Positions 1-7,111 of a stretch of 64,000 bases of DNA are shown here, piece by piece; position 1 is the first letter of the stretch, and each line of letters starts with the position of its first letter. The notes under the pieces were generated by a model, which had not been told where the DNA came from, searched no databases, and saw only the letters and a program-made list of their open reading frames with translations. The DNA comes from a virus. A program made the position numbers and the translations under genes. The DNA lies in IMG/VR virus record IMGVR_UViG_3300025133_000022, positions 124,001-188,000 of that record; one strand, given 5' to 3'.

Positions 1-1
1 C

Positions 2-526
2 TGCAACTTAGACACCAAATATCTGGTTGGCCAACAGCAACAACTGGTTAACCGTACAACCCTGTGGCTTGATGAATTCTTGAAGCTATTTAAAGCAAAC
101 ATCTACTATCCAGTAACAGGACCTCTGCCTTGGCGAAAAACAATAAGTCGAACAACTATTGATCTAAAAATCAGCGGCATCTTCAGAACAACAAAGAATC
201 AAACGCTCCATGTAATTTCCTTCAGTCCGTTTAGCGACAGGCAGTCACAAGTAAATGATCCAATTCTACATCTCAAAACACAAGCACTGCAGAACTTTGT
301 AAAGAACCACCCATCGCGCCCACGAACAACAGTGCATATGTTATGGGTGCAAAGAAATGGAACACTTGGTCATGATTTTATTACTAGCAAATCAATAAAC
401 CCAGACTATGCAGATGCAATCACAAGAAAAATAAAACAAGCAGAACAAGGAGACTACATACCTTTGCTTCCCTGCCCTTACCAATGCGCCTTCAAAAGCA
501 AGTGCTACCCAGGAGAAAACAAGTGA
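2..526 (+). CDS. RecB/Cas4-like PD-(D/E)XK family protein, C-terminal part (5' end outside window)
   Basis: The frame is open to the left edge, so 174 residues of a longer protein are visible. The last 17 residues carry a C-x3-C-x5-C cluster (CPYQCAFKSKC) like the C-terminal cysteines that hold a 4Fe-4S cluster in Cas4, AddB and related RecB-family exonucleases. The strand pattern before it (ISGIFRTT, LHVISFSP, then a long helix) fits the PD-(D/E)XK core, but the expected Asp and the D/E-x-K lysine are not at their usual places, so this part could be inactive. Role is inferred: DNA end processing or recombination. The stop codon overlaps the GTG start of the next gene (GTGA), implying translational coupling. 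Family placement is moderate, activity uncertain. Confidence 0.5.
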   Translation, partial: CNLDTKYLVGQQQQLVNRTTLWLDEFLKLFKANIYYPVTGPLPWRKTISRTTIDLKISGIFRTTKNQTLHVISFSPFSDRQSQVNDPILHLKTQALQNFVKNHPSRPRTTVHMLWVQRNGTLGHDFITSKSINPDYADAITRKIKQAEQGDYIPLLPCPYQCAFKSKCYPGENK

Positions 527-825
527 ATACCTTTGGTACTAAATTTATTATCATATCCGATATTGTCCAACCAGTCCCAGGCCTGGCTATAGGCAACCCA
601 CCTGAACGAGTCATTCACCATGCTACAATTAAGCGTGGGTTCCAAGAATATGTAGTTCTGGCTTCAGCAACATCTGAAAAACTATACCTAAACAAAGTTG
701 AACGCAACAGAGCTACCTTCGTGCTTCAAGCCATTGAAGACGATGAAGAATACAAGGATCTTGTGGCGTTTCTGACAGCATCAGGAATCTTCAATATGGG
801 AGGTCCAAAAAAGTATGGCAATTAA
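523..825 (+). CDS. Hypothetical protein, 100 aa
   Basis: I do not recognise this protein. The start is the GTG at 523, which overlaps the upstream stop and has AGGAG at 511-515; an ATG at 484 in the same frame lies deep inside the previous gene and has no such site. The product begins MNTFGTKFIIISDIVQPVPG and looks like a small alpha/beta domain with an acidic helix (residues about 65-80). No signal peptide or membrane segment. It sits between two nuclease-like genes and overlaps the next gene by 11 nt, so it probably belongs to the same DNA-metabolism operon. Confidence 0.7.
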   Translation: MNTFGTKFIIISDIVQPVPGLAIGNPPERVIHHATIKRGFQEYVVLASATSEKLYLNKVERNRATFVLQAIEDDEEYKDLVAFLTASGIFNMGGPKKYGN

Positions 826-1237
826 AAGCAGATGGACAAACCAATTCAAGACTCTAACCAATCAATCCAAATTTCACGAAAAGGTACGCGCCATCCTGCA
901 AGCAGACACTCTTCTTCGAGGCTTCAGTTGCTACCAAGAAATCCCCGTAAAGGATCTCTGTGAAAACTACCCCGACAACCATTACTTTGATTGGTATATT
1001 GAAGAACTGGGCACCGTAGTTGAGCTCCACGGAGCTCAACATTATAAAGTAGTTAATCGTGGCAATGTCTCGTACGAGCAAGCTCAACAAGACTTTCGTG
1101 GTATCCAATCACGTGACAAAAAGAAAAAGGCTGCTGCATTAGCAGCAGGTCTTAAATACGTAGAAGTCTCCTATAAGGAGTACGCAAAAATAAATGCAAC
1201 CAGATTCAAAGAGTTGCTATTCGAGGTAACAGCATGA
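815..1237 (+). CDS. Vsr/DUF559-like PD-(D/E)XK endonuclease
   Basis: A 140-aa protein with the layout of very-short-patch-repair-type nucleases: an Asp in FDWY (D59), a strand with VVELHGAQHY (E70, H72, H76), a QSRDKKKK segment (residues 98-105), and a final strand GLKYVEVSYKEY. In Vsr/DUF559 proteins the equivalent residues bind metal and cut DNA, often at mismatches or branches. Substrate here is unknown. GGGAGG precedes the ATG by about 10 nt. The stop overlaps the next start (ATGA). With two other nuclease-like genes close by, repair, recombination or host-DNA degradation are all plausible. Fold inferred from motifs only. Confidence 0.6.
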   Translation: MAIKSRWTNQFKTLTNQSKFHEKVRAILQADTLLRGFSCYQEIPVKDLCENYPDNHYFDWYIEELGTVVELHGAQHYKVVNRGNVSYEQAQQDFRGIQSRDKKKKAAALAAGLKYVEVSYKEYAKINATRFKELLFEVTA

Positions 1238-1899
1238 AGCTCACATCAATTCTATCGAACGATACACCAGAAGAAATGGAAGATGGAGATGTTCTGTCAG
1301 CCCTGTTCGGCAGCACATCTCCTGGTTTCTGGCCAGGCGTTCCATCATTCTATGGCGTAGAAAATCGCGCAGTGCTAATCGCTGGAGAAATCAACGAAGT
1401 AGTAGCCAATAGTGTCATCGCCCAACTGCAACAACTACAAGCAGAAGATCCAGAAGCCCCTATTAGGGTATATGTCAACACTGTCGGAGGCGACGCGGCC
1501 AGTGGCTTCGCTCTGTATGACTGGATGCGTTGCTTAAGTACGCCAATTGTCGGAATTGCATATGGGCGCTGCAGCTCTGCAGGACTACCCATCTTTATGG
1601 GAGCTGACTTGCGATTCAGCACTCCTCGCTGTCGTTTCTTCTACCATGAAGTAGTTGGAGGCATGGGGGTAGCTTCTAGTGCTGAACTTGAAGAAGCATC
1701 CCAAAACTATACCTGGTGTCAAGAAACCATGAAAGATATCTTGATGACCAGATGCAAGAAAATCAACAAAACTTCATGGAAGAAACACTTTGCAGGCAAA
1801 ACCAGCTTCCATTTTGGTACTAAGTTTGCTTTAGAAATGGGCATTATTCATGACCAACTTATAGAAATTAAAAAGAAGGTCACCCTCGAGAAGGAGTGA
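1234..1899 (+). CDS. ClpP-like serine protease
   Basis: A 221-aa protein with the ClpP/crotonase-type core. APIRVYVNTVGGDAASG (75-91) matches the ClpP segment that forms the oxyanion region. YGRCSSAG (110-117) places the nucleophile at about S115, and FYHEVVGG (136-143) places the catalytic His at H138. The third ClpP residue (Asp) is not obvious; the matching stretch near 182-190 reads WKKHFAGKT. ClpP forms tetradecamers that degrade proteins fed by a Clp ATPase, but no ATPase is visible here, so it may use the host unfoldase or act alone. Its location in an early-type operon rather than beside the capsid genes argues against a prohead protease, which is encoded at 59069-61129. Confidence 0.83.
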   Translation: MKLTSILSNDTPEEMEDGDVLSALFGSTSPGFWPGVPSFYGVENRAVLIAGEINEVVANSVIAQLQQLQAEDPEAPIRVYVNTVGGDAASGFALYDWMRCLSTPIVGIAYGRCSSAGLPIFMGADLRFSTPRCRFFYHEVVGGMGVASSAELEEASQNYTWCQETMKDILMTRCKKINKTSWKKHFAGKTSFHFGTKFALEMGIIHDQLIEIKKKVTLEKE

Positions 1900-1902
1900 A
1901 GA

Positions 1903-2277
1903 ATGGCTAGTAGAGGAAGAGGAGCCCGAACAAAGGGCTTCCAATTTGAAAGAGACATTGCTAAAGCCTTCTCCGATACAACAGGAGAAGAATTCAAACG
2001 AGGACTTGGTCAAACAAGAGGGGGTGGGGCTGATGTGCCCGATGTGCTTCCGGCTTGTGGCGTACTCGCTGATCTCATTCATATCGAATGCAAAAGACAA
2101 AAACTATGTAGTATCAAGGGGGCAATGAAACAGGCCGTCGCTGATATCGGCGAATTTACCAAAGTCCCCATAGTGGTAACAAAAGACGATCGCAAGGAAA
2201 CGCTTGTAACAATGAAGTTTCAAGATTTCTTACCAATGTTCAACGCCTGGTTGCAGAACCAAAAACGAGAAACGTAA
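1903..2277 (+). CDS. PD-(D/E)XK nuclease, resolvase-like
   Basis: A 124-aa basic protein. The N-terminal helix has FQFERDIAKAF (E17-E19 region), followed by GADVPDV (D44, D47) and IHIECKRQ (E62, K64): together the E...D...ExK pattern of PD-(D/E)XK nucleases such as archaeal-type Holliday junction resolvases and VRR-NUC-like phage enzymes. The N-terminus is Arg/Gly rich, suiting DNA contact. AAGGAG precedes the ATG. The stop overlaps the next start as TAATG. The likely role is cutting branched DNA during replication or packaging; actual substrate is inferred. Confidence 0.7.
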   Translation: MASRGRGARTKGFQFERDIAKAFSDTTGEEFKRGLGQTRGGGADVPDVLPACGVLADLIHIECKRQKLCSIKGAMKQAVADIGEFTKVPIVVTKDDRKETLVTMKFQDFLPMFNAWLQNQKRET

Positions 2278-2957
2278 TGTTGTACAGGATTCTACCTACT
2301 GATTCTAGAGCTATGCCACTGGACTGTACATCTAGAGATTTCGCAATGGAATACCTTGCTTGTAGATTGAATCCAAAACAATCAACAAACAAACTACATG
2401 CATTAGTTATGCCATTTTTTGACCACTGGGTACGCATGCTGGTAGAGCCAGCGTACCCAAAAGATCTTAACTACATCGCCCTATGTCGCAGACTATGCTA
2501 CAAAAGCGAAGACCCGACAGAATTGCTACATTATTATATTAATTGGGCAAACAGAACAAGTTCTGTAAAAGAAGAACTTGTTTTTCTATTCTTTGAAAGG
2601 CTTCGTAACCTTAAATATTATCCAAAACTCGCAAGTCCAAAAATGGCCGAATACGTCATCGCAATGGACTTTCGCAACTATCTAAAAGATAGAATCGTCA
2701 GTAGTGTTAGGCACCCCATTGACATTCCCAACCCTGAGCTTACATTCAACTCGTTAAGAGTTGAAGACACACATCCAGATTACCTACTTCTAAAAACTTT
2801 AGGATTAGATGCCTGGGAAAGCTATGTGCTTGAATTATTGAAGCTGGGCATGAACACAATGGAAATCAGTGTGCTAACAAGACTGCCTAGAAAAACTTTT
2901 GCCAAAGAGGAAAATCAAATATGGCTCAAACTAAAACACAGATGGCAGGAAGCGTAA
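2277..2957 (+). CDS. Sigma-factor-like transcription regulator
   Basis: A 226-aa protein resembling a reduced sigma-70-family factor. The middle (about 125-160) has a helical region-2-like stretch (MAEYVIAMDFRNYLKDRI). The C-terminus (about 178-222) has a region-4-like helix-turn-helix: LGLDAWESYVLELLKLGMNT, then EISVLTRLPRKTF and a basic tail. Many large phages encode such factors to send RNA polymerase to late promoters. The obvious target would be the late structural genes beside it, but that is inference. An AT-rich perfect inverted repeat followed by TTTTT (2555-2587) lies inside this gene. It overlaps genes on both sides, so expression is probably coupled. Confidence 0.55.
   Translation: MLYRILPTDSRAMPLDCTSRDFAMEYLACRLNPKQSTNKLHALVMPFFDHWVRMLVEPAYPKDLNYIALCRRLCYKSEDPTELLHYYINWANRTSSVKEELVFLFFERLRNLKYYPKLASPKMAEYVIAMDFRNYLKDRIVSSVRHPIDIPNPELTFNSLRVEDTHPDYLLLKTLGLDAWESYVLELLKLGMNTMEISVLTRLPRKTFAKEENQIWLKLKHRWQEA
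2555..2587 (+). repeat. Intragenic terminator-like hairpin
   Basis: AACAAGTTCT (2555-2564) is perfectly complementary to AGAACTTGTT (2573-2582) across an 8-nt loop. The second arm runs into TTTTTCTATT, giving the plus-strand RNA the form of an intrinsic terminator within the sigma-like gene. The stem is AT-rich, so strength is uncertain. Confidence 0.5.
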
Positions 2958-3421
2958 GTAACCAACAAGCGCTAGTGAAACGCCTGCTCGGAAACAACAA
3001 ACCTAAACCTACCAAAACAATTATTCCAGGTGGGCAAAACATCCTAGATGAAATCAGCCAAAGCATGCTTGAGCGCGCATTGTTAACCTATTTGCGACGT
3101 CATCGTTACTTTGAAAACTTTAAACTTTCTTTTGCTAAGGACCCAAAAGAATTAGATCTACAGGTTGAGAAAATCCAAAGTTTCCCTTATGACGGCAAGT
3201 ACGCCATTTGGGAATTGCCAGCTCAAGGCAAGAGATGGCTTGCTGAACAACTCGCAAAGATCCTAGTATCTCAAAAACTCGTATATATCGAAGCCCGATA
3301 TGACGGCCTATACGTAGCAACTGAAAAAGCCGAAACCAAATTTGGTCCCGGCACTGAGCAATGGGAACCTTTCTATGAAATGCTCCCAGCACGCATTAGT
3401 GAATACGCAATAGCACGATAA
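2921..3421 (+). CDS. Hypothetical protein, 166 aa
   Basis: I cannot assign a family. The chosen ATG at 2921 overlaps the sigma-like gene by 37 nt and has AGAGG about 12 nt upstream; an in-frame ATG at 2942 is an alternative. The protein has a basic Lys/Pro-rich N-terminus (NNKPKPTKT), a helical middle (ILDEISQSMLERALLTYLRR) and a mixed C-terminus with several aromatics. No membrane segment. It is the last gene of the plus-strand operon, directly before the shared terminator. Being coupled to the sigma-like gene, it might be a partner of that regulator, but nothing in the sequence proves it. Confidence 0.7.
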   Translation: MAQTKTQMAGSVSNQQALVKRLLGNNKPKPTKTIIPGGQNILDEISQSMLERALLTYLRRHRYFENFKLSFAKDPKELDLQVEKIQSFPYDGKYAIWELPAQGKRWLAEQLAKILVSQKLVYIEARYDGLYVATEKAETKFGPGTEQWEPFYEMLPARISEYAIAR

Positions 3422-3426
3422 GTTTA

Positions 3427-3453
3427 AAAAGACCTCCTTTACGGAGGTCTTTT
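3427..3453. terminator. Bidirectional intrinsic terminator between convergent operons
   Basis: GACCTCC (3431-3437) pairs with GGAGGTC (3443-3449) around a 5-nt loop, flanked by AAAA before and TTTT after. Read on either strand it is a GC-rich hairpin followed by a U run. It sits exactly between the last plus-strand gene (ends 3421) and the last minus-strand gene (ends 3452), so it can stop both operons. Confidence 0.88.
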
Positions 3454-3670
3454 AAGTTAAGGGTTCTTCCTCAATAGACTCCACCCTAGACTCCAGTGAG
3501 CTAACTGTACTCCTGACATCTGCCATCTCAGTTTGTTGAATTGTTGTCAATTGATGCATTTGACTCATAGTCAAATAGTGCTCAGCTGCTACCAGCATAT
3601 CATTAATTGTTTCTTCAATCTTGGTCAGCCTAGCTAAAAGCCGATTGTATTGTTCGCTACTTACTGCCAT
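3452..3670 (-). CDS. Small coiled-coil protein
   Basis: A 72-aa protein with heptad-like Leu/Ile/Val spacing for most of its length (YNRLLARLTKIEETINDML, then VRSTVSSLESRVESIEEE), so it probably forms a coiled coil. The ATG at 3670 is chosen because GGGAGGAG lies 6 nt upstream; a longer frame to 3697 would use an unlikely start well inside the upstream gene. No membrane segment, so it is not an evident holin or Rz-type lysis protein. It is the last gene of the 60-kb minus-strand cluster. Function unknown. Confidence 0.75.
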   Translation of the reverse strand: MAVSSEQYNRLLARLTKIEETINDMLVAAEHYLTMSQMHQLTTIQQTEMADVRSTVSSLESRVESIEEEPLT

Positions 3671-4020
3671 TGTTGCTCCTCCCAGTGTTGTTCCCAAAAC
3701 GCTAAAGCAGACATCCCTTTGTCATCTACATAAAGCTCAGCGCTAGGTTTCCCAAAATAAATTTCATCGAACTCAAAGCCCCAAGCCCCAAGCTGCTCAA
3801 ATGTAATTGCAGCCACCTTGGCTTGCGCTGCACCCACATTACCATGAGCACTACCCATGCCGCGAGCCGTTTGGATAATAACAGTATGTCCTTGCTTTCG
3901 CATACTGCTTAGTATGTTGGCCGCTCCAGGAAGCGGCTGACACCTGGTGTAATCTGTACCCGCAGGGCCAGGCACATCGCCATCACATAGCGTACCGTCT
4001 AAATCAAAACAAATTCTCAC
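3661..4020 (-). CDS. HAD-superfamily phosphatase
   Basis: A 119-aa protein opening with FDLDGTLCD, the HAD motif I in which D6 is the nucleophile and D8 the acid/base. Motif II is the Thr in VIIQTARG (about 48-55) and the late DDKG (about 98-101) fits motif IV. The size suits the small sugar/nucleotide phosphatases found in capsule and polysaccharide loci. The GTG start overlaps the upstream stop (GTGA) and has GGGAG about 9 nt before it. Following two glycosyltransferases, a methyltransferase and a sulfotransferase, it probably dephosphorylates a sugar or PAP-type by-product; that substrate is inference. Confidence 0.8.
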   Translation of the reverse strand: MRICFDLDGTLCDGDVPGPAGTDYTRCQPLPGAANILSSMRKQGHTVIIQTARGMGSAHGNVGAAQAKVAAITFEQLGAWGFEFDEIYFGKPSAELYVDDKGMSALAFWEQHWEEQQWQ

Positions 4021-4586
4021 AGTCGAATTCTCCCATACCCACCAAGCTCAATCTCTTCTCTATAAGCAGAAGCAACAAGACCCCAGCTTGCAGGGTTGTA
4101 CAGCTCCTTGTACCCGCGTCCCGGTCTCTCCGAATTGGTTTTTAGCACAGATTTTATTTCTATTGGAAGTCCAACACGTTCAAAAATTTCAGGCCATGCA
4201 GTCTTAAAATCTTCGTATCGATAGATCTTGTCTACACCACGAACAATATGCGCGCTCTTGACCACCATTAAATTATCAACATCTTGTACCCATTCTCCAA
4301 ACGGCATGATTCCACGATAAGGAAAAAGGTGTGTGTGCCACCAGTGATAATAACTTGCTACCTGATCCCATGGATTCCTTAAAAAGCCAACGGCCCAATA
4401 ATCACTAGCCTGTGGGTAAGTAAGTAATGCTTCACGATACGAGCTATGCTTACTTAGATCTACCCCCTGCATTCGATTGCAAAAGTCTCCTTGCCCAAGT
4501 AAGGGGCTCACTGCAAATTCAATACTAGTAGTGGCTGTCCTAGGGGAAGCCACATATACAAACTTATATTTATGACTAACGATCAT
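4017..4586 (-). CDS. Sulfotransferase family protein
   Basis: A 189-aa protein with the two PAPS-binding elements of sulfotransferases: a 5'-phosphosulfate loop VYVASPRTATTSIE near the N-terminus (about 10-23) and the 3'-phosphate segment VGFLRNPWDQVASYYHWW (about 66-83). The later RYEDF (about 123-127) is also typical of sugar-type sulfotransferases, where it follows the last core strand. Such enzymes move sulfate from PAPS to a sugar, lipid or protein. It is shorter than many family members (250-300 aa). Stops and starts overlap with both neighbours (ATGA type). Sulfation of a glycan on the virion or host surface is the simplest inference. Confidence 0.82.
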   Translation of the reverse strand: MIVSHKYKFVYVASPRTATTSIEFAVSPLLGQGDFCNRMQGVDLSKHSSYREALLTYPQASDYWAVGFLRNPWDQVASYYHWWHTHLFPYRGIMPFGEWVQDVDNLMVVKSAHIVRGVDKIYRYEDFKTAWPEIFERVGLPIEIKSVLKTNSERPGRGYKELYNPASWGLVASAYREEIELGGYGRIRL

Positions 4587-5182
4587 TTTAGTTTCCTTAC
4601 CACCACTTCGATAGAATACTCTCCGCCACTATGAACGTGAGGTGGGCTGTCTGGCCTCTCTTGCAAGGTTCTAGCACTCAGAACCTTGTAGTTCATGCCT
4701 GGAGCAAGGGGGGCGAGCTGCTGTCCAAGCCAATGGACCAGCCCTATCGTATGAGGTAGCTCATAAAAATCTAACAAATAAAACCGCTTATGGTCACCAT
4801 TCCAACGACTTGGTAATGCCCGCTTCTTTTCATACAAATCTCGCTCAGGTACCATAATAATCATGTAACCACCTGGCTTAAGAATGCGCCACCAATTTTT
4901 CATTGCTGTTTCAGCATCTTCAATATGCTCAAGAAGATGACTTGCATGCACGTAGTCAAACTGCTCATCAGCAACATTTCTCATGAGAGTTGCGTCGCCC
5001 TGACCATGAATCATATCAAACATATATACTTCACCACCAGAATCAACAGGGTCAAAGCCACAGCCAATATCAATGCCCAAGCCTTGGCAATAGCTCTTAA
5101 AGAAGCCTTCGCGCTCTCTACGTGCATGAGCTTTTGTAGTTTCGTGCGGTTCCCGATTAAAATGAAAGTTGTATTGGGTCAT
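4583..5182 (-). CDS. Class I SAM-dependent methyltransferase
   Basis: A 199-aa protein with a SAM-binding motif I, GIDIGCGFDP (about 36-45), an acidic residue after the next strand (YMFDMI), and the segment DYVHASHLLEHIED followed by WWRILKPGGYMIIMVPE, which is characteristic of Methyltransf_11-type enzymes. These methylate small molecules, lipids or sugars rather than DNA bases; the DNA methylase motif NPPY/DPPY is absent. It overlaps the GT9 gene upstream and the sulfotransferase gene downstream, so it likely modifies the same product. Confidence 0.85.
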   Translation of the reverse strand: MTQYNFHFNREPHETTKAHARREREGFFKSYCQGLGIDIGCGFDPVDSGGEVYMFDMIHGQGDATLMRNVADEQFDYVHASHLLEHIEDAETAMKNWWRILKPGGYMIIMVPERDLYEKKRALPSRWNGDHKRFYLLDFYELPHTIGLVHWLGQQLAPLAPGMNYKVLSARTLQERPDSPPHVHSGGEYSIEVVVRKLK

Positions 5183-6159
5183 AATAGTCTCGTGTACTGA
5201 TTAAAAATATCGTCTACCCTGATGTCCTTTAAGCATTTGAGCCCAAAAGGGCAAACTCTATACCAGCAAGGACAACAGTCTAAATGTAGACTCTGAATAG
5301 GTACGTGTGTTGGGTAATGTTGTGTGCGCGCCTGGTGTGGAATAGGTCCAAAGATAATAACACTCTTCGCACCTACGGCAGCAGCCACATGCATAGGCCC
5401 GCTATCCGGACCAACATACACATTGGCTTGCCTAATCAAAGAAGCCATCTGCCTTACTGTCGTTTTACTATAGTTGACTACATTTGGATGATCCTTCCAG
5501 GTTTTGATTCGCTGATTGAAATCAAAAACCCAGAAGATGGTTTGCTGCTGTTTTTCAGCAGCCATCTGCACAAGCTCAATATACTTTTCAGGAGGCCAAG
5601 ACCTCCTGTGTTCTTCACTGTCTACATGTAAAGCTACGACAGGGCCTGCATGCCCTGCACGAACCGCACCAGCCCAAGTAGCTTCAGCAGCCACTTCGTG
5701 ATAGCAAGGTACTGGGTGCTGCAAGTAGGGGATACCTAGACGTTGCTTAAACCAGTCGATACGTCCCTGGGTGCCATGCACTTCAACATTCATGATGTTT
5801 TTGTTGGCATTGCCAACGTAATCATATCTGCTCTCAGTCAACTGACTGATATTCACATGCTCATCGATCCAAGGACAATGCCTAACAATATCATAATAGA
5901 TGTCACCAGATTTACCCTTGCCTTTTCGATAGTAAGCTAAAGCTAAATGACAGTTGGGGAAAGTCTCTTTGATCTGTCGCAGAGACGGCAAAATCATAAT
6001 CTGATCCCCCAGACCGCAAAGTTCCTGGACAACGCATATCCGTCCTTCTGGATGCTTACGTAAATAAGCCCACAAGTGTGGAGTGCGTTTAGGAACAGAA
6101 ACAGCCTTGATGTCTCTACCCTTCCTTACCTTCTGCTTCTTAAGCAATGCGCGTCTCAT
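5179..6159 (-). CDS. Glycosyltransferase family 9 (heptosyltransferase-like), copy B
   Basis: A 326-aa protein. The start is placed at ATG 6159, which follows an excellent AGGAGGG site; a longer reading frame to 6198 lies inside the neighbouring gene. The N-terminal domain has GRICVVQELCGLGDQIMILPSL (nucleotide-sugar transferase GT-B fold) and the C-terminal domain has YVGPDSGPMHVAAAVGAKSV near residue 250, the GT9 signature. A terminal cysteine array CCPCWYRVCPFGLKC is also typical of this family. GT9 enzymes usually add ADP-heptose to LPS core; donor and acceptor here are unknown. It is about the same length and layout as the adjacent copy A, suggesting duplication. Confidence 0.88.
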   Translation of the reverse strand: MRRALLKKQKVRKGRDIKAVSVPKRTPHLWAYLRKHPEGRICVVQELCGLGDQIMILPSLRQIKETFPNCHLALAYYRKGKGKSGDIYYDIVRHCPWIDEHVNISQLTESRYDYVGNANKNIMNVEVHGTQGRIDWFKQRLGIPYLQHPVPCYHEVAAEATWAGAVRAGHAGPVVALHVDSEEHRRSWPPEKYIELVQMAAEKQQQTIFWVFDFNQRIKTWKDHPNVVNYSKTTVRQMASLIRQANVYVGPDSGPMHVAAAVGAKSVIIFGPIPHQARTQHYPTHVPIQSLHLDCCPCWYRVCPFGLKCLKDIRVDDIFNQYTRLL

Positions 6160-7111
6160 AAGCCCTCCTGATCTCTGCAGCAACTGACTGAACTTCAATA
6201 TTCTTCATGCACTTAATATCGTAGGGACACTTACTATACCAACAAGGTGCACAAGCTGCTCCAGAAGTAATAGCCTTATGAGAAGGGTAGTAGTTGATAC
6301 GCGAACCAGGAGGAATGCTGCCAAACAGCACTACACTCTTGGTGCCCAGGGCACCAGCAATATGCATAGGTCCGCTATCCGGACCAACAAATATATCTGC
6401 ACGCTGAATCCAAGCACCAAGCTCTCGAATCGAACAGCAACTGATATCTTTACAACTGTCAAATCTGTTCCATCTCTGATATTTTTGATTAAAATCAGCA
6501 ATCAAAAATTTAATAGGAAGATCAGACAATTGCTCAACAAGCTCCAAATATTTAGCTATAGGCCAACATCGTTTCTCTTCGTTGGATGCTGTGTGAAGAA
6601 GTACATAAAAGACCCCATTGTGAGGAACTGCTTCGCTAGATTCTACCTGGTAGAACGGACGCTTGGACTTGAGGCTTGAGAAACCAGCAGCCCTGGCAAA
6701 TAAATCAATTCTGTTCAACTCGGGCAATCCAGAATGCTCATATCTTAGACATACAGAACTAACATTAAGAACAAAATCATAGCTGCCGCGCTGAACATAT
6801 CTAGCGTCAACGATACTGTCAACAAAGGGTGCATTTCTTACTAGCTGGTGGTAAACACCACCACCAGTCGTATGCATATCAATTGCAAAAGTTAAACTCA
6901 CCTTCGGAAAAGATTTTTTGATCTCACGCAGGACGGGAGTCAACATCAATACGTCACCAATCCCTCCAACCTTCCTAACAATACAAACTTTTGCATTAGG
7001 TTTCTTAAGCAAGAACTGAGCAAGACGAATCTTGCCTCCAGGACCTTGGGCCCGAGGTGTAGGCCTGGCAGTCCTTTTACTCAACAGTGATCGTCGAGCA
7101 ATGGAACGCAT
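6140..7111 (-). CDS. Glycosyltransferase family 9 (heptosyltransferase-like), copy A
   Basis: A 323-aa protein with the start set at ATG 7111, where TGATG overlaps the upstream stop; an in-frame TTG at 7123 is less likely. It carries KVCIVRKVGGIGDVLMLTPVL at the N-terminal GT-B domain, FVGPDSGPMHIAGALGTKSV in the C-terminal domain and the CAPCWYSKCPYDIKC cysteine array. All are shared position by position with copy B downstream, with clear divergence elsewhere. A basic N-terminus (RRSLLSKRTARPTPR) is common to both. Two GT9 enzymes in series suggest successive sugar additions or different acceptors. Confidence 0.87.
   Translation of the reverse strand: MRSIARRSLLSKRTARPTPRAQGPGGKIRLAQFLLKKPNAKVCIVRKVGGIGDVLMLTPVLREIKKSFPKVSLTFAIDMHTTGGGVYHQLVRNAPFVDSIVDARYVQRGSYDFVLNVSSVCLRYEHSGLPELNRIDLFARAAGFSSLKSKRPFYQVESSEAVPHNGVFYVLLHTASNEEKRCWPIAKYLELVEQLSDLPIKFLIADFNQKYQRWNRFDSCKDISCCSIRELGAWIQRADIFVGPDSGPMHIAGALGTKSVVLFGSIPPGSRINYYPSHKAITSGAACAPCWYSKCPYDIKCMKNIEVQSVAAEIRRAYETRIA

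Noticed and set aside
1234-1899. ClpP-like gene as the prohead protease
   Set aside because: A separate protease with a scaffold domain is encoded beside the portal and capsid genes, and the ClpP-like gene lies in a different operon on the other strand.
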